DNA from: Arthrobacter sp. zg-Y844
Lineage (GTDB): Bacteria > Actinomycetota > Actinomycetes > Actinomycetales > Micrococcaceae
Direction of reading: 5' to 3'
NCBI RefSeq assembly: GCF_024385465.1
Contig: NZ_JANFLS010000001.1
Location: 620,001 to 684,000 of the forward strand
Length of the DNA: 64,000 nucleotides
Shown here: positions 34,113 through 42,944 of the stretch, one piece after another
How the letters are laid out: every line of letters starts with the position of its first letter
Position numbering within the stretch: the stretch's first letter is position 1
Made by a program: the position numbers and the translations under genes
Notes under the pieces: model-generated
Told to the model about the DNA's origin: nothing
What the model saw: the letters and a program-made list of their open reading frames with translations, nothing else
Database searches by the model: none

Positions 34113-36101
34113 ATGTCTGATCAGTCCCCTGCAAAGAAGCACGGAGACGCCTTCGAGAACCTGCTGCATGAGAGCCGGAGCTTCCCGCCGAGTGCCGAAT
34201 TTGCAGCATCCGCAGTGGCCCGGCCCTCGCTGTACGAGGAGGCGGCAGCCGAGGGCCCCGAATTCTGGGCGCGGCAGGCGCGGAGCATTCTCTCTTGGGA
34301 ACAGGATTTCACCCAGGCGCTGGACTGGACTGATGCTCCGTTCGCCAAATGGTTTGTCGGCGGCAAGCTCAACGCGGCGTACAACGCCCTGGACCGGCAC
34401 GTCGAAGAAGGCCGCGGAGACCGGGTGGCCATTTACTTCGAGGGCGAACCCGGGGATACGCGCACTTACACCTATGCGCAGCTGACCGAAGAGGTCAAGA
34501 AGGCGGCGAATGCGTTCGAATCCCTGGGTGTCGCCAAGGGCGACCGCGTAGCGGTGTACCTGCCGATGATCCCCGAAGCGGTTATCACCATGCTGGCCTG
34601 CGCCCGGATCGGCGCCGTGCACTCGGTGGTCTTCGGCGGTTTCTCCGCCGACGCCCTGCGCAGCCGGATCGATGACGCCGAGGCGAAGCTTGTGGTCACG
34701 GCGGACGGCTCCTACCGCCGCGGCAAGCCCAGCGCACTCAAGCCCGCCGTGGACGAAGCCCTCGCCAAGGACGGCCATACCGTCGAAAACGTGCTGGTGG
34801 TCCGCCGCAACGGCGAGCCCGTGGAGTGGAACGACGGCCTGGACCGCTGGTGGCACGACGTCGTGGACACTGCGAGCGCCGAGCACACCCCCGTAGCCCA
34901 CGACTCCGAGCATCCGTTGTTCATCCTCTACACCTCGGGAACCACGGGAAAGCCCAAGGGCATCCTGCACACCACCGGCGGGTTCCTCACCCAGACTGCC
35001 TTTACGCACCTGAACACCTTTGACCTGCACCCCGAAACGGACGTGTACTGGTGCACCGCGGACATCGGCTGGGTTACCGGCCACAGCTACGTCGCCTACG
35101 CCCCGCTGATCAACGGAGCCACGCAGCTGATTTACGAAGGCACCCCGGATACCCCGCACCAGGGCCGCTGGTGGGAGCTGGTGGAGAAGTACAAGGTCTC
35201 CATCCTCTACACCGCGCCCACCGCCATCCGCACCTGCATGAAGTGGGGCCGGGACATTCCGCAGAAGTACAACCTCGACTCCATCCGGGTACTGGGCTCC
35301 GTGGGCGAACCGATCAACCCCGAAGCGTGGATGTGGTACCGGCAGGTCATCGGCGCCAACGGCGGCAAGAAGGAACACCCCGCCCCCATCGTGGACACGT
35401 GGTGGCAGACGGAAACCGGCGCCCACATGATCGCGCCGATGCCCGGCATCACGGCCACCAAACCGGGCTCTGCCCAGGTGGCCGTCCCCGGCATTTCAGT
35501 GGACGTGGTGGATGAGATGGGCGAATCGGTGCCCAACGGGTCCGGCGGTTTCCTCGTGGTCAAGGAACCCTGGCCGTCCATGCTGCGCGGCATCTGGGGT
35601 GACCCGGAACGCTTCAAGGAGACCTACTGGTCCCGGTTCGACAACATGTACTTCGCCGGTGACGGTGCCAAGAAGGACGAGGACGGTGACATCTGGCTCC
35701 TCGGCCGCGTGGACGACGTTATGAATGTCTCCGGGCACCGGCTCTCCACCACGGAGATCGAGTCCGCCCTGGTCAGCCACCCGTCGGTGGCCGAAGCCGC
35801 CGTCGTCGGCGCTGCGGACGACACCACCGGAGAAGCCGTGGTTGCCTTCGTGATCCTGCGCGGCAGCGCAAAGGACGACGACGACATTGTCACCACCCTG
35901 CGCAACCACGTGGGCAAGGAGATCGGTCCCATCGCCAAGCCGCGGCACATCCTGGTGGTTCCCGAACTGCCCAAGACCCGCAGCGGCAAGATCATGCGCC
36001 GGCTGCTCAAGGACGTGGCCGAGGGCCGCGAAGCCGGCGATTCGAGCACGCTGGCGGACAATACAGTGATGCAGCAGATTGCGGCTTCGCTCAAGAAGTA
36101 G
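34113..36101 (+). CDS. acs: Acetyl-CoA synthetase (AMP-forming)
   Basis: 662 aa, full length. It activates acetate with ATP and CoA to acetyl-CoA via acetyl-adenylate. Visible are the P-loop [57 protein letters not shown], the hinge [19 protein letters not shown] and the C-terminal [15 protein letters not shown] containing the lysine that is reversibly acetylated in Acs enzymes. Deacetylation might involve the AcuC homologue encoded at 3352-4560 (inference). A Crp-like palindrome precedes it and a strong bidirectional hairpin follows. Monocistronic. Confidence 0.98.
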   Translation: MSDQSPAKKHGDAFENLLHESRSFPPSAEFAASAVARPSLYEEAAAEGPEFWARQARSILSWEQDFTQALDWTDAPFAKWFVGGKLNAAYNALDRHVEEGRGDRVAIYFEGEPGDTRTYTYAQLTEEVKKAANAFESLGVAKGDRVAVYLPMIPEAVITMLACARIGAVHSVVFGGFSADALRSRIDDAEAKLVVTADGSYRRGKPSALKPAVDEALAKDGHTVENVLVVRRNGEPVEWNDGLDRWWHDVVDTASAEHTPVAHDSEHPLFILYTSGTTGKPKGILHTTGGFLTQTAFTHLNTFDLHPETDVYWCTADIGWVTGHSYVAYAPLINGATQLIYEGTPDTPHQGRWWELVEKYKVSILYTAPTAIRTCMKWGRDIPQKYNLDSIRVLGSVGEPINPEAWMWYRQVIGANGGKKEHPAPIVDTWWQTETGAHMIAPMPGITATKPGSAQVAVPGISVDVVDEMGESVPNGSGGFLVVKEPWPSMLRGIWGDPERFKETYWSRFDNMYFAGDGAKKDEDGDIWLLGRVDDVMNVSGHRLSTTEIESALVSHPSVAEAAVVGAADDTTGEAVVAFVILRGSAKDDDDIVTTLRNHVGKEIGPIAKPRHILVVPELPKTRSGKIMRRLLKDVAEGREAGDSSTLADNTVMQQIAASLKK

Positions 36102-36116
36102 GCCCCGCAGACAACA

Positions 36117-36150
36117 GCAGGTGCCGTCCCCTGATCGGGACGGCACCTGC
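36117..36150. terminator. Bidirectional intrinsic terminator between acs and ohr
   Basis: GCAGGTGCCGTCCC (36117-36130) pairs perfectly with GGGACGGCACCTGC (36137-36150) around a 6-nt loop, followed by CGTTGTTT and preceded by AACA; it suits transcripts from both convergent genes. Confidence 0.9.
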
Positions 36151-36169
36151 CGTTGTTTAACCGTGCGGC

Positions 36170-36592
36170 TTAGCCGACGGTGACGTCCAGGTTCACGTCG
36201 ATGTTGCCGCGGGTGGCGTTGGAGTAGGGGCAGACCTGGTGGGCGGCCTGGGTCAGCTTGTCCGCAGTGGCTTCGTCGACGCCGGACATCTCCACGTGGA
36301 GTTCAACGCCCAGCTTGAAGCCGCCGTCGTCGTTCTTGAAGATGCTGACGTCCGCCGTCACGGCGGCATCCGAGATTGGTGCCTTTTCCGCGCGGGCAAT
36401 CATCTTCAGTGCGGAGAGGAAGCATGCGGCGTAGCCGGTGGCAAAAAGCTGCTCCGGGTTTGTACCTTCGCCGGAACCGCCCATTTCGGTCGGAGTGGAC
36501 AGGTTCACCTCGAGCTTGCCGTCGCTGCTACGGGCTTCACCGTTGCGGCCGTCGCCGGTGGCGGTGGCGGCGGCAGTGTACAAAGCGCTCAT
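36170..36592 (-). CDS. ohr: Organic hydroperoxide resistance protein (Ohr, OsmC family)
   Basis: 140 aa from ATG 36592, which has AAGGAG 6 nt upstream; the frame is open to 36631 but that start has no ribosome site and would cover the promoter. OsmC/Ohr fold with the two redox cysteines in GYAACFLSAL and AHQVCPYSNA, and the start MSALYTAAATATGDGRNG typical of Ohr. It reduces organic hydroperoxides using dihydrolipoamide-type thiols in the cytosol. Divergent from a TetR regulator across a 87-bp region with a palindromic operator. Confidence 0.94.
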   Translation of the reverse strand: MSALYTAAATATGDGRNGEARSSDGKLEVNLSTPTEMGGSGEGTNPEQLFATGYAACFLSALKMIARAEKAPISDAAVTADVSIFKNDDGGFKLGVELHVEMSGVDEATADKLTQAAHQVCPYSNATRGNIDVNLDVTVG

Positions 36593-36629
36593 GGGGAACT
36601 CCTTTTGTGGGGAAAAGTCGGTAGACCTC

Positions 36630-36659
36630 AAGGTAGACTAACTAGTACGTCTACTGCAA
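36630..36659 (-). promoter_or_regulatory. Probable ohr promoter
   Basis: On the minus strand TTGCAG (36654-36659) and TACCTT (36630-36635) are spaced by 18 bp, 38-67 bp before the ohr ATG. A perfect GTAGAC/GTCTAC palindrome sits between and across these hexamers. Confidence 0.5.
36633..36654. promoter_or_regulatory. Palindromic operator in the ohr-tetR intergenic region
   Basis: GTAGAC (36633-36638) and GTCTAC (36649-36654) form a perfect inverted repeat with a 10-bp centre; another GTAGAC lies at 36621-36626, 12 bp upstream. The position inside the ohr promoter and 26 bp before the TetR gene suggests repression of both genes by the TetR protein. Confidence 0.6.
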
Positions 36660-36679
36660 GTGAGGGAGTCAGGGGAACC

Positions 36680-37255
36680 ATGATGGCAGCTACATCCGTG
36701 CGGGAGCGCATCCTGGCACAGGCCTCTCTCCTGTTTTACCGAGAGGGAATCCGGGCAGTCAGTGCCGACAAGATCATTGCCGCTGCCGGCACCACGAAGG
36801 TGACCTTCTACCGCTACTTCCGCTCGAAGGATGACCTCGTGGTCGCTTACCTGCGGGAGCAGTCGGCGGCAATGCGGGCACGGGCCGCGGAGCTGGACCC
36901 GGATCCGTGCACCGGATTGCTGCAGTTCGCTGAAGCGATGGGTGCCGAGGCCTGCAGCGCAGGCTTCCGCGGCTGCCCGTTCATCAATGCGGCGGCGGAA
37001 TATCCGGACCCCGGCCATCCCGTCCGGGTGGTTGTTTCCGAGCACCGCGCGTGGCTGCATTCCCTCGTCACCGAACGGCTGCAGCAGCTGGGCATCGCGG
37101 ACGCCGGACAGCTCGCGGACCAGCTGCTGATGCTGCGGGACGGCGCAATGGTGCATGGATACGTGGCGGACGGCACCGCCGTCGAACCGGCACTGATCAC
37201 CGCCGGAAGGGCGCTGGTTCTTCCCCGCCTCCCGAAACCGGGACAGCCCTCCTAG
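36680..37255 (+). CDS. TetR-family transcriptional regulator
   Basis: 191 aa from ATG 36680 (an ATG at 36683 follows; AGGGGA upstream). N-terminal TetR HTH: RERILAQASLLFYREGIRAV, then KIIAAAGTTKVTFYRYFRSKDDLVVAYL. The ligand-binding half contains SAGFRGCPFINAAAEYPDP with a cysteine in a GCPF motif, seen in a TetR group often near redox or alkylation functions. Because it is divergent from ohr with an operator between, it probably controls ohr and itself, perhaps sensing oxidation through the cysteines. That is inference; classical ohr regulators are MarR-type OhrR. Confidence 0.9.
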   Translation: MMAATSVRERILAQASLLFYREGIRAVSADKIIAAAGTTKVTFYRYFRSKDDLVVAYLREQSAAMRARAAELDPDPCTGLLQFAEAMGAEACSAGFRGCPFINAAAEYPDPGHPVRVVVSEHRAWLHSLVTERLQQLGIADAGQLADQLLMLRDGAMVHGYVADGTAVEPALITAGRALVLPRLPKPGQPS

Positions 37256-37334
37256 CTCCGCGGAAATCCGGGCCGATGTGACATTGGACTCATGGACTTG
37301 GTGAAAGCCGCCGCTGCTAGGACAATTCCTGTCT

Positions 37335-38693
37335 GTGTCTACTACACCCGCACCGGCCGCACCAGCCGCACCCCCCACCCCCTCCTCTTCCAAGATGGCC
37401 CGCAAAGTTGCGGGCGCCTCGTTTATCGGCACCGCTTTGGAGTCCTACGACTTCTATGTTTTCGGCACCGCCGCAGCCCTGATCCTGAACCGGATTTTCT
37501 TTCCCGACGTGGATGCAGCGACGGGCATCCTGCTGTCCTTCCTGACCCTGGGCATGGGCTTCATCGCCCGGCCCCTGGGCGCCATTCTTTTCGGCCACAT
37601 CGGTGACCGGGTAGGACGCAAAACGTCCCTGATCGGAACCATCGTCCTGATGGGTACCGCCACCGGCGCCGTCGGCCTGCTGCCGGACTACAACACCATC
37701 GGGATCTGGGCGCCGCTGCTGCTGGTGGCGCTGCGCCTCCTCCAGGGCCTGGCCGTCGGGGGTGAATGGGGCGGTTCCATCCTGATTGCCACCGAGCACG
37801 CCGCTCCCCGAAAGCGGGCGCTGTACGCGGCCATCCCGCAGATCGGTTCGCCGGTGGGCACCATCATGGTCACCGGCATCTTCCTGCTGCTCACCCAGGT
37901 TTCCGACGAGGACCTGGCGGCCGGGGTCTGGCGCATTCCGTTCCTGCTGGCCTTCCCCTTTATGGGCATCGCCCTGTACCTGCGGCTGGCCATCGATGAA
38001 ACCCCCGTTTTCAAGGGCGTGGCACAGGACCACCAGATCACCCGGGTTCCGCTGCTGGAGGTGCTCCGCACCCAGTGGGCTGCAGTCCTGGTGGCGGCCG
38101 CGGCTGCACTGCTCGGTATCGGCTCCTACTTCCTGATGACCACCTACACCCAGTCCTACGGCACAACTGTGCTTGGGCTGTCCGAATCCACGGTCCTAAA
38201 CGCGGCCTTGGTCGGTTCGGTGCTGCAGCTGGCAACTATCCCCGCGTTCGGTTTCCTGGCCAACCGGATCGGTTCGGCACGGATGGTGATGGCCGGAGCC
38301 GTGGCCACCCTGCTGATCTCCTTCCCGCTGTACTTCATCATCAGCAATGCCACCGCGCCGGTCTACATCCTGACCATCCTCATCGGCGGCATCGCGCCGA
38401 CGGCGGCATGGGCGGCACTGGGCGGGTTGATGGCGGATCTGTTCCCGGCCCGAACCGGCTTCACCGCCATGTCCCTGGCCTACAGCCTGGCCGGCATCCT
38501 CTCCGGGTTCACCCCGTCCATCACCCAGGTGTTCTCCAACGCAACCGGCGGTGCGTGGTGGCATCCCGGCGTCGCCCTGGCCCTGATGTCCCTGATCACC
38601 ATTGCCGGCGCGCTGGCCGCCCGCCGCATGACAGCGCGCAACACGGCCGCCGTGCAGCCTTCTTATCCAAGCTCCGGCATAGTTAAGCCATGA
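37335..38693 (+). CDS. MHS-family major facilitator transporter
   Basis: 452 aa from GTG 37335, ~12 hydrophobic segments. Metabolite:H+ symporter (MHS) hallmarks are [19 protein letters not shown] at TM1, [19 protein letters not shown], the loop [13 protein letters not shown] between TM2 and TM3, and [19 protein letters not shown]. Relatives import shikimate, alpha-ketoglutarate, proline or related acids. The downstream aroQ start overlaps its stop (ATGA), so shikimate/quinate-pathway substrates are a reasonable guess, unproven. The N-terminus has a 15-residue Ala/Pro-rich stretch. Confidence 0.92.
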   Translation: MSTTPAPAAPAAPPTPSSSKMARKVAGASFIGTALESYDFYVFGTAAALILNRIFFPDVDAATGILLSFLTLGMGFIARPLGAILFGHIGDRVGRKTSLIGTIVLMGTATGAVGLLPDYNTIGIWAPLLLVALRLLQGLAVGGEWGGSILIATEHAAPRKRALYAAIPQIGSPVGTIMVTGIFLLLTQVSDEDLAAGVWRIPFLLAFPFMGIALYLRLAIDETPVFKGVAQDHQITRVPLLEVLRTQWAAVLVAAAAALLGIGSYFLMTTYTQSYGTTVLGLSESTVLNAALVGSVLQLATIPAFGFLANRIGSARMVMAGAVATLLISFPLYFIISNATAPVYILTILIGGIAPTAAWAALGGLMADLFPARTGFTAMSLAYSLAGILSGFTPSITQVFSNATGGAWWHPGVALALMSLITIAGALAARRMTARNTAAVQPSYPSSGIVKP

Positions 38694-39154
38694 CTGCAGC
38701 CGGAACCCGCAACCTCCTCGTCCTTAACGGCCCCAACCTGAACCTGTTGGGCACCCGCGAACCGGCGATCTACGGCAGCTCCACCCTGGCGGATGTGGAG
38801 GCCGCGGCAATGGCCGCGGCCTCCGCCCACGGCTGGACCGTGGACTGTGTCCAGTCCAACCACGAAGGCGATCTGATCGATGCCATCCACGCGGCGCGCG
38901 GCACTGCGGACGGCATTGTCATCAATCCCGGTGCCTACAGCCACACGTCGGTGGCCATCCCGGACGCCTTGTCCGGCGTGGAGCTGCCGGTGGTCGAGGT
39001 TCATCTGAGCAACATCCACCGCCGCGAGGAGTTCCGCCACCACTCCTTCGTCTCCGCGGTGGCGGAGGTAGTGATCTGCGGGGCCGGTATCAGCGGCTAC
39101 CGCATGGCGGTGGACTACCTGATCGGGTCCGCGGGCGGCCGGGCCGCGGAGTAG
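38690..39154 (+). CDS. aroQ: Type II 3-dehydroquinate dehydratase
   Basis: 154 aa, dodecameric flavodoxin-like enzyme converting 3-dehydroquinate to 3-dehydroshikimate. Signature [17 protein letters not shown] with the catalytic arginine/tyrosine lid (R..Y), [16 protein letters not shown] (substrate-binding Asn and His) and [18 protein letters not shown] are all present. Translationally coupled to the preceding MHS transporter, a pairing that suggests use of quinate/shikimate compounds as well as aromatic synthesis. Convergent with marP. Confidence 0.97.
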   Translation: MTAAGTRNLLVLNGPNLNLLGTREPAIYGSSTLADVEAAAMAAASAHGWTVDCVQSNHEGDLIDAIHAARGTADGIVINPGAYSHTSVAIPDALSGVELPVVEVHLSNIHRREEFRHHSFVSAVAEVVICGAGISGYRMAVDYLIGSAGGRAAE

Positions 39155-39185
39155 CCATGGCCGGCACGGCGCAGCTGGGGCAGGA

Positions 39186-40388
39186 TTATTTGCTGGTGCA
39201 CTGGCCGGCGGAAACCGGGCTGTCGTAACCCGGTGCGGCGTCAACCACAGGGCCGACCTCAGCCAGTGAGAGGGCATAGCCGATCGGCTGGTCGCTGGTG
39301 GTCTTGGCGAAAATGATGCCGGCGAGGCGGCCGTCCATGTCCAGCAGCGGCCCGCCGGAATTACCCTGCTGCACGTTCGCGGCCAGGGTGTAGACCTCCA
39401 GCACCGTGGGGGAGGTTCCGTAGATATCCCGGACCGACACGTTGGACAGGCCCTCGACGCTTGCGGCCTGCAGCCGGAACGGGCCGCCTGCCGGATAACC
39501 GGCAAAGGCCGCGGTGGTGCCGGCCGCAAGCGGCTCGCCCACGGGGACGGGATCGGCGTCGAGCCCTTCCACAGCGAGGACGGCCAGGTCGCGTGCTGAA
39601 TCGAAGTGGACCACCCGTCCGGGGAGCACGCTGCCGTCGGGGACCTCCACCACTGGTTCGTTCACGCCGGCAACCACGTGTGCGTTGGTGAGCACGCGGT
39701 CATCCGCCACCACAACGCCTGACCCTGTCTGGTTCTGACCGCACTGATACGCCGTGCCGGTGATTTTGAGGACCGACGCCGACGCGGTCCGCAGCTCCTC
39801 GGAGTCCACCTCCGCGCTGGGCGGGACAGCCGTTTGGGGTGCGGCGCTGTCAAGGATGGTCGGCAGCCCCTCGGAGACAGTGAAGGAACGAATCTGCGCA
39901 CTCCAGGTCTTCACCTGCTCGGGGGTGGCATCGTCAATGGTGGTGAGTACCTTCGAGGCGGCAATCTGCTGGGACAGGAACGGAACGCCCAGCGTCGTCA
40001 CGCTGAACGCAAGCATGGCCATGACCAGCGCTGCCACTACAAGGTTGGCGGCACCGCCGAGTACGCGGTCCAGGAACTTCAGCGGCGGGAAATTCAGCCA
40101 CCTGCGGATCATTCCGCCAAGCGCGGCCCCGGCCGCGTGGCCCACGAGCACCAGGACGACGGCCGTGGCAATGACCACCGTCAGCCGCCAGCCGTTATCC
40201 GGGACCCATTCGGCAACCAGCGGAATGGCAAAGAAGGCGCCAACGGCGCCGGCAACGAATCCCACGATCCCGCCGAGGGTCACCACCAGTCCGTTGCGCA
40301 GTCCTGCAACGAGGTAGAAGATCAGGACGAGGAGCAGGATGATGTCCAGAAGTGTCAGTCCGAGCACAAAGAGCTCCAAGCGTGTCAA
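39186..40388 (-). CDS. marP: MarP-type membrane-anchored serine protease
   Basis: 400 aa from TTG 40388. Four N-terminal membrane segments form a CvpA-like domain (LLDIILLLVLIFYLVAGLRNG; IVGFVAGAVGAFFAIPLV; VVIATAVVLVLVGHAAGAA; LVVAALVMAMLAFSV). The extracytoplasmic trypsin-like domain shows His in LTNAHVVAG, Asp in SARDLAVLAV and Ser344 in QQGNSGGPLLD. In M. tuberculosis, MarP (Rv3671c) is needed for acid resistance and cleaves the cell-wall hydrolase RipA. Two cysteines flank the protease region (YQCGQNQ, AGQCTSK) and may form a disulfide. Convergent with aroQ. Confidence 0.95.
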   Translation of the reverse strand: MTRLELFVLGLTLLDIILLLVLIFYLVAGLRNGLVVTLGGIVGFVAGAVGAFFAIPLVAEWVPDNGWRLTVVIATAVVLVLVGHAAGAALGGMIRRWLNFPPLKFLDRVLGGAANLVVAALVMAMLAFSVTTLGVPFLSQQIAASKVLTTIDDATPEQVKTWSAQIRSFTVSEGLPTILDSAAPQTAVPPSAEVDSEELRTASASVLKITGTAYQCGQNQTGSGVVVADDRVLTNAHVVAGVNEPVVEVPDGSVLPGRVVHFDSARDLAVLAVEGLDADPVPVGEPLAAGTTAAFAGYPAGGPFRLQAASVEGLSNVSVRDIYGTSPTVLEVYTLAANVQQGNSGGPLLDMDGRLAGIIFAKTTSDQPIGYALSLAEVGPVVDAAPGYDSPVSAGQCTSK

Positions 40389-40551
40389 TCGGGTGGCCGG
40401 GCGGTGGAAGGCCGCTGCAGTGCGAGTTTATAGGGACAACCTCCGGAACCCGTTATCAGGATTGACCCGGCGCCTGTGGTCCTGCCCTCTTTTTCGGACC
40501 TATCGGTGAACAAACGTGCTTTAGGTATCACTAGGGGGTGACGTGCGGCAA

Positions 40552-40557
40552 GATAAT
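40552..40557 (+). promoter_or_regulatory. -10 hexamer of the Crp-family gene
   Basis: GATAAT 30 bp before ATG 40588, with a normal AGGAG Shine-Dalgarno sequence in between. No clear -35 was found. A small inverted repeat, TCAC-N6-GTGA, lies at about 40528-40541. Confidence 0.5.
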
Positions 40558-40587
40558 AAGGAGAGACCACTATTTACAGGAGATTTC

Positions 40588-41265
40588 ATGGATATCGAGG
40601 TACTGCGCCGCGCGCCGTTGTTCGCCTCTCTGGGAGACGACGTCTTCGCCGCCCTGACCGAAGAGCTCACTGAGGTCGACCTCTCACGCGGCGCCTCCGT
40701 CTTCCGCGAAGGCGATCAGGGCGACCAGCTCTATTTCATCGTCTCCGGCAAGATCAAGCTTGGCCGCTCCGCCCCGGACGGCCGGGAAAACCTGCTGGCG
40801 ATCCTCGGCCCGGGCGAACTGTTCGGCGAGATGGCCCTCTTTGATCCCTCGCCCCGGAACGCCACGGCAACCGCCGTTTCCGAAACCCGCCTTGCGGGCC
40901 TGCGGCACGAGAACCTGCGCGCCCTGATTGAAACCCGCCCCGAGGTTTCCGTCCAGCTGCTGCAGGCACTGGCCCGCAGGCTTCGCCGGACGAACGAGTC
41001 CCTGGCGGACCTCGTGTTCTCCGACGTTCCGGGCCGCGTGGCAAAGGCGCTGTTGGACCTGGCGGACCGCTTCGGTCGTCCCGCGACCGACGGCATCCTG
41101 GTTGCGCACGAGCTCACCCAGGAGGAGCTGGCCCAGCTGGTTGGCGCCTCCCGCGAAACGGTGAACAAGGCCCTCGCCGAGTTTGTCCAGCGTGGCTGGC
41201 TGCGCCTGGAAGCCCGCGCGGTTGTCATTCTTGATGTCCAGCGGCTGCGCCAGCGCTCCCGCTAA
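40588..41265 (+). CDS. crp: Crp/Fnr-family transcriptional regulator (GlxR-like)
   Basis: 225 aa from ATG 40588 (AGGAG 5 nt upstream). N-terminal cyclic-nucleotide-binding beta barrel (VFREGDQGDQLYFIVSGKIKL; phosphate-binding cassette GELFGEMALFDPSPRNATATA with the conserved R), long dimerisation helix, and C-terminal winged HTH (LTQEELAQLVGASRETVNKALAEF). It belongs to the actinobacterial Crp/GlxR branch (Rv3676 type), binding TGTGA-N6-TCACA-like sites, one of which is seen before acs. Followed by a strong terminator. Confidence 0.95.
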   Translation: MDIEVLRRAPLFASLGDDVFAALTEELTEVDLSRGASVFREGDQGDQLYFIVSGKIKLGRSAPDGRENLLAILGPGELFGEMALFDPSPRNATATAVSETRLAGLRHENLRALIETRPEVSVQLLQALARRLRRTNESLADLVFSDVPGRVAKALLDLADRFGRPATDGILVAHELTQEELAQLVGASRETVNKALAEFVQRGWLRLEARAVVILDVQRLRQRSR

Positions 41266-41277
41266 AGGCACGAAACA

Positions 41278-41324
41278 CCAACAACGGCGGCGCCGGTCCC
41301 TGGGACCGATGCCGCCGTTGTTGG
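41278..41324. terminator. Strong intrinsic terminator after crp
   Basis: CCAACAACGGCGGC (41278-41291) pairs perfectly with GCCGCCGTTGTTGG (41311-41324); the inner GGTCCC/GGGACC pairs extend the stem. It also ends leftward transcription from the NUDIX gene. Confidence 0.9.
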
Positions 41325-41367
41325 TTGAGATCCGTGCACGTTTGTGCACCGGCCGAGCCGAGGCCGG

Positions 41368-42285
41368 CTAACGCCCGTGCTGGGAGGATCCTTCGGTGCC
41401 GCCACCTGGGCGGACGGCTACGCAGGGCTTCCCATCAACCTCGACCAGTTCCGGCTGGTAAACGGCCGCGGGCCGGCGGCTCGAAAGATACGCGATACAG
41501 CCTCGGGCGGACGCTACCTTTTCCAGGGTGAGTTCGACGGCGGGAACCACCAATTCGCCCAGGGTCAGCCCGGTCGTGTCCGGCTGGCCAATTTCGTCGC
41601 CCAGCTCGGTGCTGTCCCGCGCGGCAATGACTTCCGCCGCCGGTTTCCAGTCTGCCCAGACACCTTTACCCTCCAGCAGGGTGGCATCCTGGCCCACCGG
41701 CTGGACCGCGGCAAAGTAACGGGTATCGAAGCGCCGGAGCGCAAAGTCGGCGCTGTGCCAGTTGGAGAGCGGGCGCAAAAGGTCAGTGCGCAGGCCGAGG
41801 CCGCGCTTTTTAAGCAGCTCCAGGAAGGATGCCTCCTGGGTGGCAATGGCCGTCCGTGCAGCCATCCATTCCGGGCCGCGGTTGCTTTCCAGCAGTGTGG
41901 ACTCGTCGGGGCCGGCGAGCAGGATGCCGGTTTCTTCGAACAACTCGCGGATCGCGGCCACGACGTGGCGGCGGGCGAGCCGCGCGTCGTCGGCACCCAT
42001 GGACTTCGCCCACAGTGCCGGGGCCGGACCGTACCACGCGACCTGCGCGTCGTCGTTCTCTTCGATGCTGCCGCCCGGGAAGGCGACCTTACCCAGGGGC
42101 GATTCGCCGCGCCGGTAGGAAAGGTACGTCTGGGTACCGCGCGGGGAGTCCCGCAGCAGCACCACCGAGGACGCCAGCCGCGGTTTGCGGGGCGTGCGGT
42201 CGGGGCGCTCGAACCATGTCTGGGCCGCCACTCGGTCCGCTGGGGCTACCGGGAAAAGCCGGACTGTGGAGTTAGGCAAATTCAA
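41368..42285 (-). CDS. NUDIX hydrolase, large form
   Basis: 305 aa from TTG 42285, overlapping the RidA gene end by 14 bp, so translation is coupled. Nudix elements: GKVAFPGGSIEENDDAQV followed ~20 residues later by AAIRELFEETGILLAG (REuxEExGu). The spacing between the glycine part and REuxEE part is expanded by an insert, as in RppH-unlike NUDIX proteins such as NUDT19-type CoA hydrolases. The substrate is unknown. Upstream genes RidA and DUF4177 are in the same unit. Confidence 0.85.
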   Translation of the reverse strand: MNLPNSTVRLFPVAPADRVAAQTWFERPDRTPRKPRLASSVVLLRDSPRGTQTYLSYRRGESPLGKVAFPGGSIEENDDAQVAWYGPAPALWAKSMGADDARLARRHVVAAIRELFEETGILLAGPDESTLLESNRGPEWMAARTAIATQEASFLELLKKRGLGLRTDLLRPLSNWHSADFALRRFDTRYFAAVQPVGQDATLLEGKGVWADWKPAAEVIAARDSTELGDEIGQPDTTGLTLGELVVPAVELTLEKVASARGCIAYLSSRRPAAVYQPELVEVDGKPCVAVRPGGGTEGSSQHGR

Positions 42286-42754
42286 CGATCATTTCTACTT
42301 CAACAGGCGCGTCCAGGGGCAGGACCGCGACGCCGACGGCGGAACGGGCATGGCTTCCCGCTTGGCCGAAGACATTTCCCAGCAGCTCGGAAGCACCGTT
42401 TATGACGGCCGGCTGGCCGGTGAAGGAAGGGTCGGAGGCGACGTAGCCCACCACCTTCACCACGCGTACCACGCGGTCAAGGTCACCAATCTGAGCCTTC
42501 ACGGCGGCCAGGGCATTGACGGCGCAGATGGCCGCGTAGGACGCGGCCTCCTCTGCGCCCACTTCGGCACCGACCTTGCCCGTGGCCGGCAGGACCCCGT
42601 CCACAAACGGCAACTGGCCGGAAGTGTGGACGAGGTTTCCGGTGATCACGGCCGGAACGTAGACGGCCACCGGAGACGCGACGGCCGGAAGGCTCAGGCC
42701 CAGTTCCCGGAGCCTGACCTCAACAGCCGAGACTGCACCGGCAGCGCTGGTCAC
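42272..42754 (-). CDS. RidA-family protein (reactive imine/enamine deaminase-like)
   Basis: 160 aa from GTG 42754, overlapping the DUF4177 stop (GTGA). YjgF/YER057c/UK114 fold: VYVPAVITGNLVHTSGQLPFVDG, AAICAVNALAAVKAQIGDLDRVVRVVKVVGYV and the C-terminal VLPLDAPVEVEMIVEFA. The canonical RidA active-site arginine (usually in the IRxxVG-type segment) is replaced by hydrophobic residues around GYVASDP, so this is an Rid-family homologue whose deaminase activity is uncertain. Same order as Rv3678c in M. tuberculosis. Confidence 0.88.
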   Translation of the reverse strand: MTSAAGAVSAVEVRLRELGLSLPAVASPVAVYVPAVITGNLVHTSGQLPFVDGVLPATGKVGAEVGAEEAASYAAICAVNALAAVKAQIGDLDRVVRVVKVVGYVASDPSFTGQPAVINGASELLGNVFGQAGSHARSAVGVAVLPLDAPVEVEMIVEFA

Positions 42755-42909
42755 TGGTTTTTTTCGCGTTTCATGTAGGCGACGGAACCGGTTCCGTTCG
42801 GCGCCGAAGCGATCTGTACCAGTTCCCAGCCTTCGTCCCCGTGCATATTGAGGACTTGGCCGGGTGTGTGCAGTGGAAGAGGCGTAATGAAGTATTCCCA
42901 TTTGGTCAT
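42751..42909 (-). CDS. DUF4177 small protein (52 aa)
   Basis: 52 aa from ATG 42909: MTKWEYFITPLPLHTPGQVLNMHGDEGWELVQIAS (shown in part) is the DUF4177 pattern WEY...GDEGWELV. Function unknown. TACGCT 7 bp before the ATG indicates a leaderless start; an upstream in-frame ATG at 42963 would run into the divergent ponA gene. It ends inside the RidA start and so heads the DUF4177-RidA-NUDIX unit. Confidence 0.87.
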   Translation of the reverse strand: MTKWEYFITPLPLHTPGQVLNMHGDEGWELVQIASAPNGTGSVAYMKREKNQ

Positions 42910-42916
42910 AAGGGAA

Positions 42917-42922
42917 AGCGTA
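42917..42922 (-). promoter_or_regulatory. -10 hexamer of the DUF4177 unit (leaderless type)
   Basis: TACGCT on the minus strand, 7 nt before ATG 42909; only 9 bp separate it from the divergent ponA -10. Confidence 0.45.
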
Positions 42923-42931
42923 ACGTGCTTG

Positions 42932-42937
42932 TAGACT
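42932..42937 (+). promoter_or_regulatory. -10 hexamer of ponA (leaderless type)
   Basis: TAGACT seven bases before ATG 42945, no Shine-Dalgarno sequence. Confidence 0.5.
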
Positions 42938-42944
42938 GTCTCGC

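Noticed and set aside
40528-40541. TCAC-N6-GTGA upstream of crp as an autoregulatory Crp site
   Set aside because: The half-sites point the wrong way (TCAC...GTGA rather than GTGA...TCAC); kept only as a note in the promoter entry.
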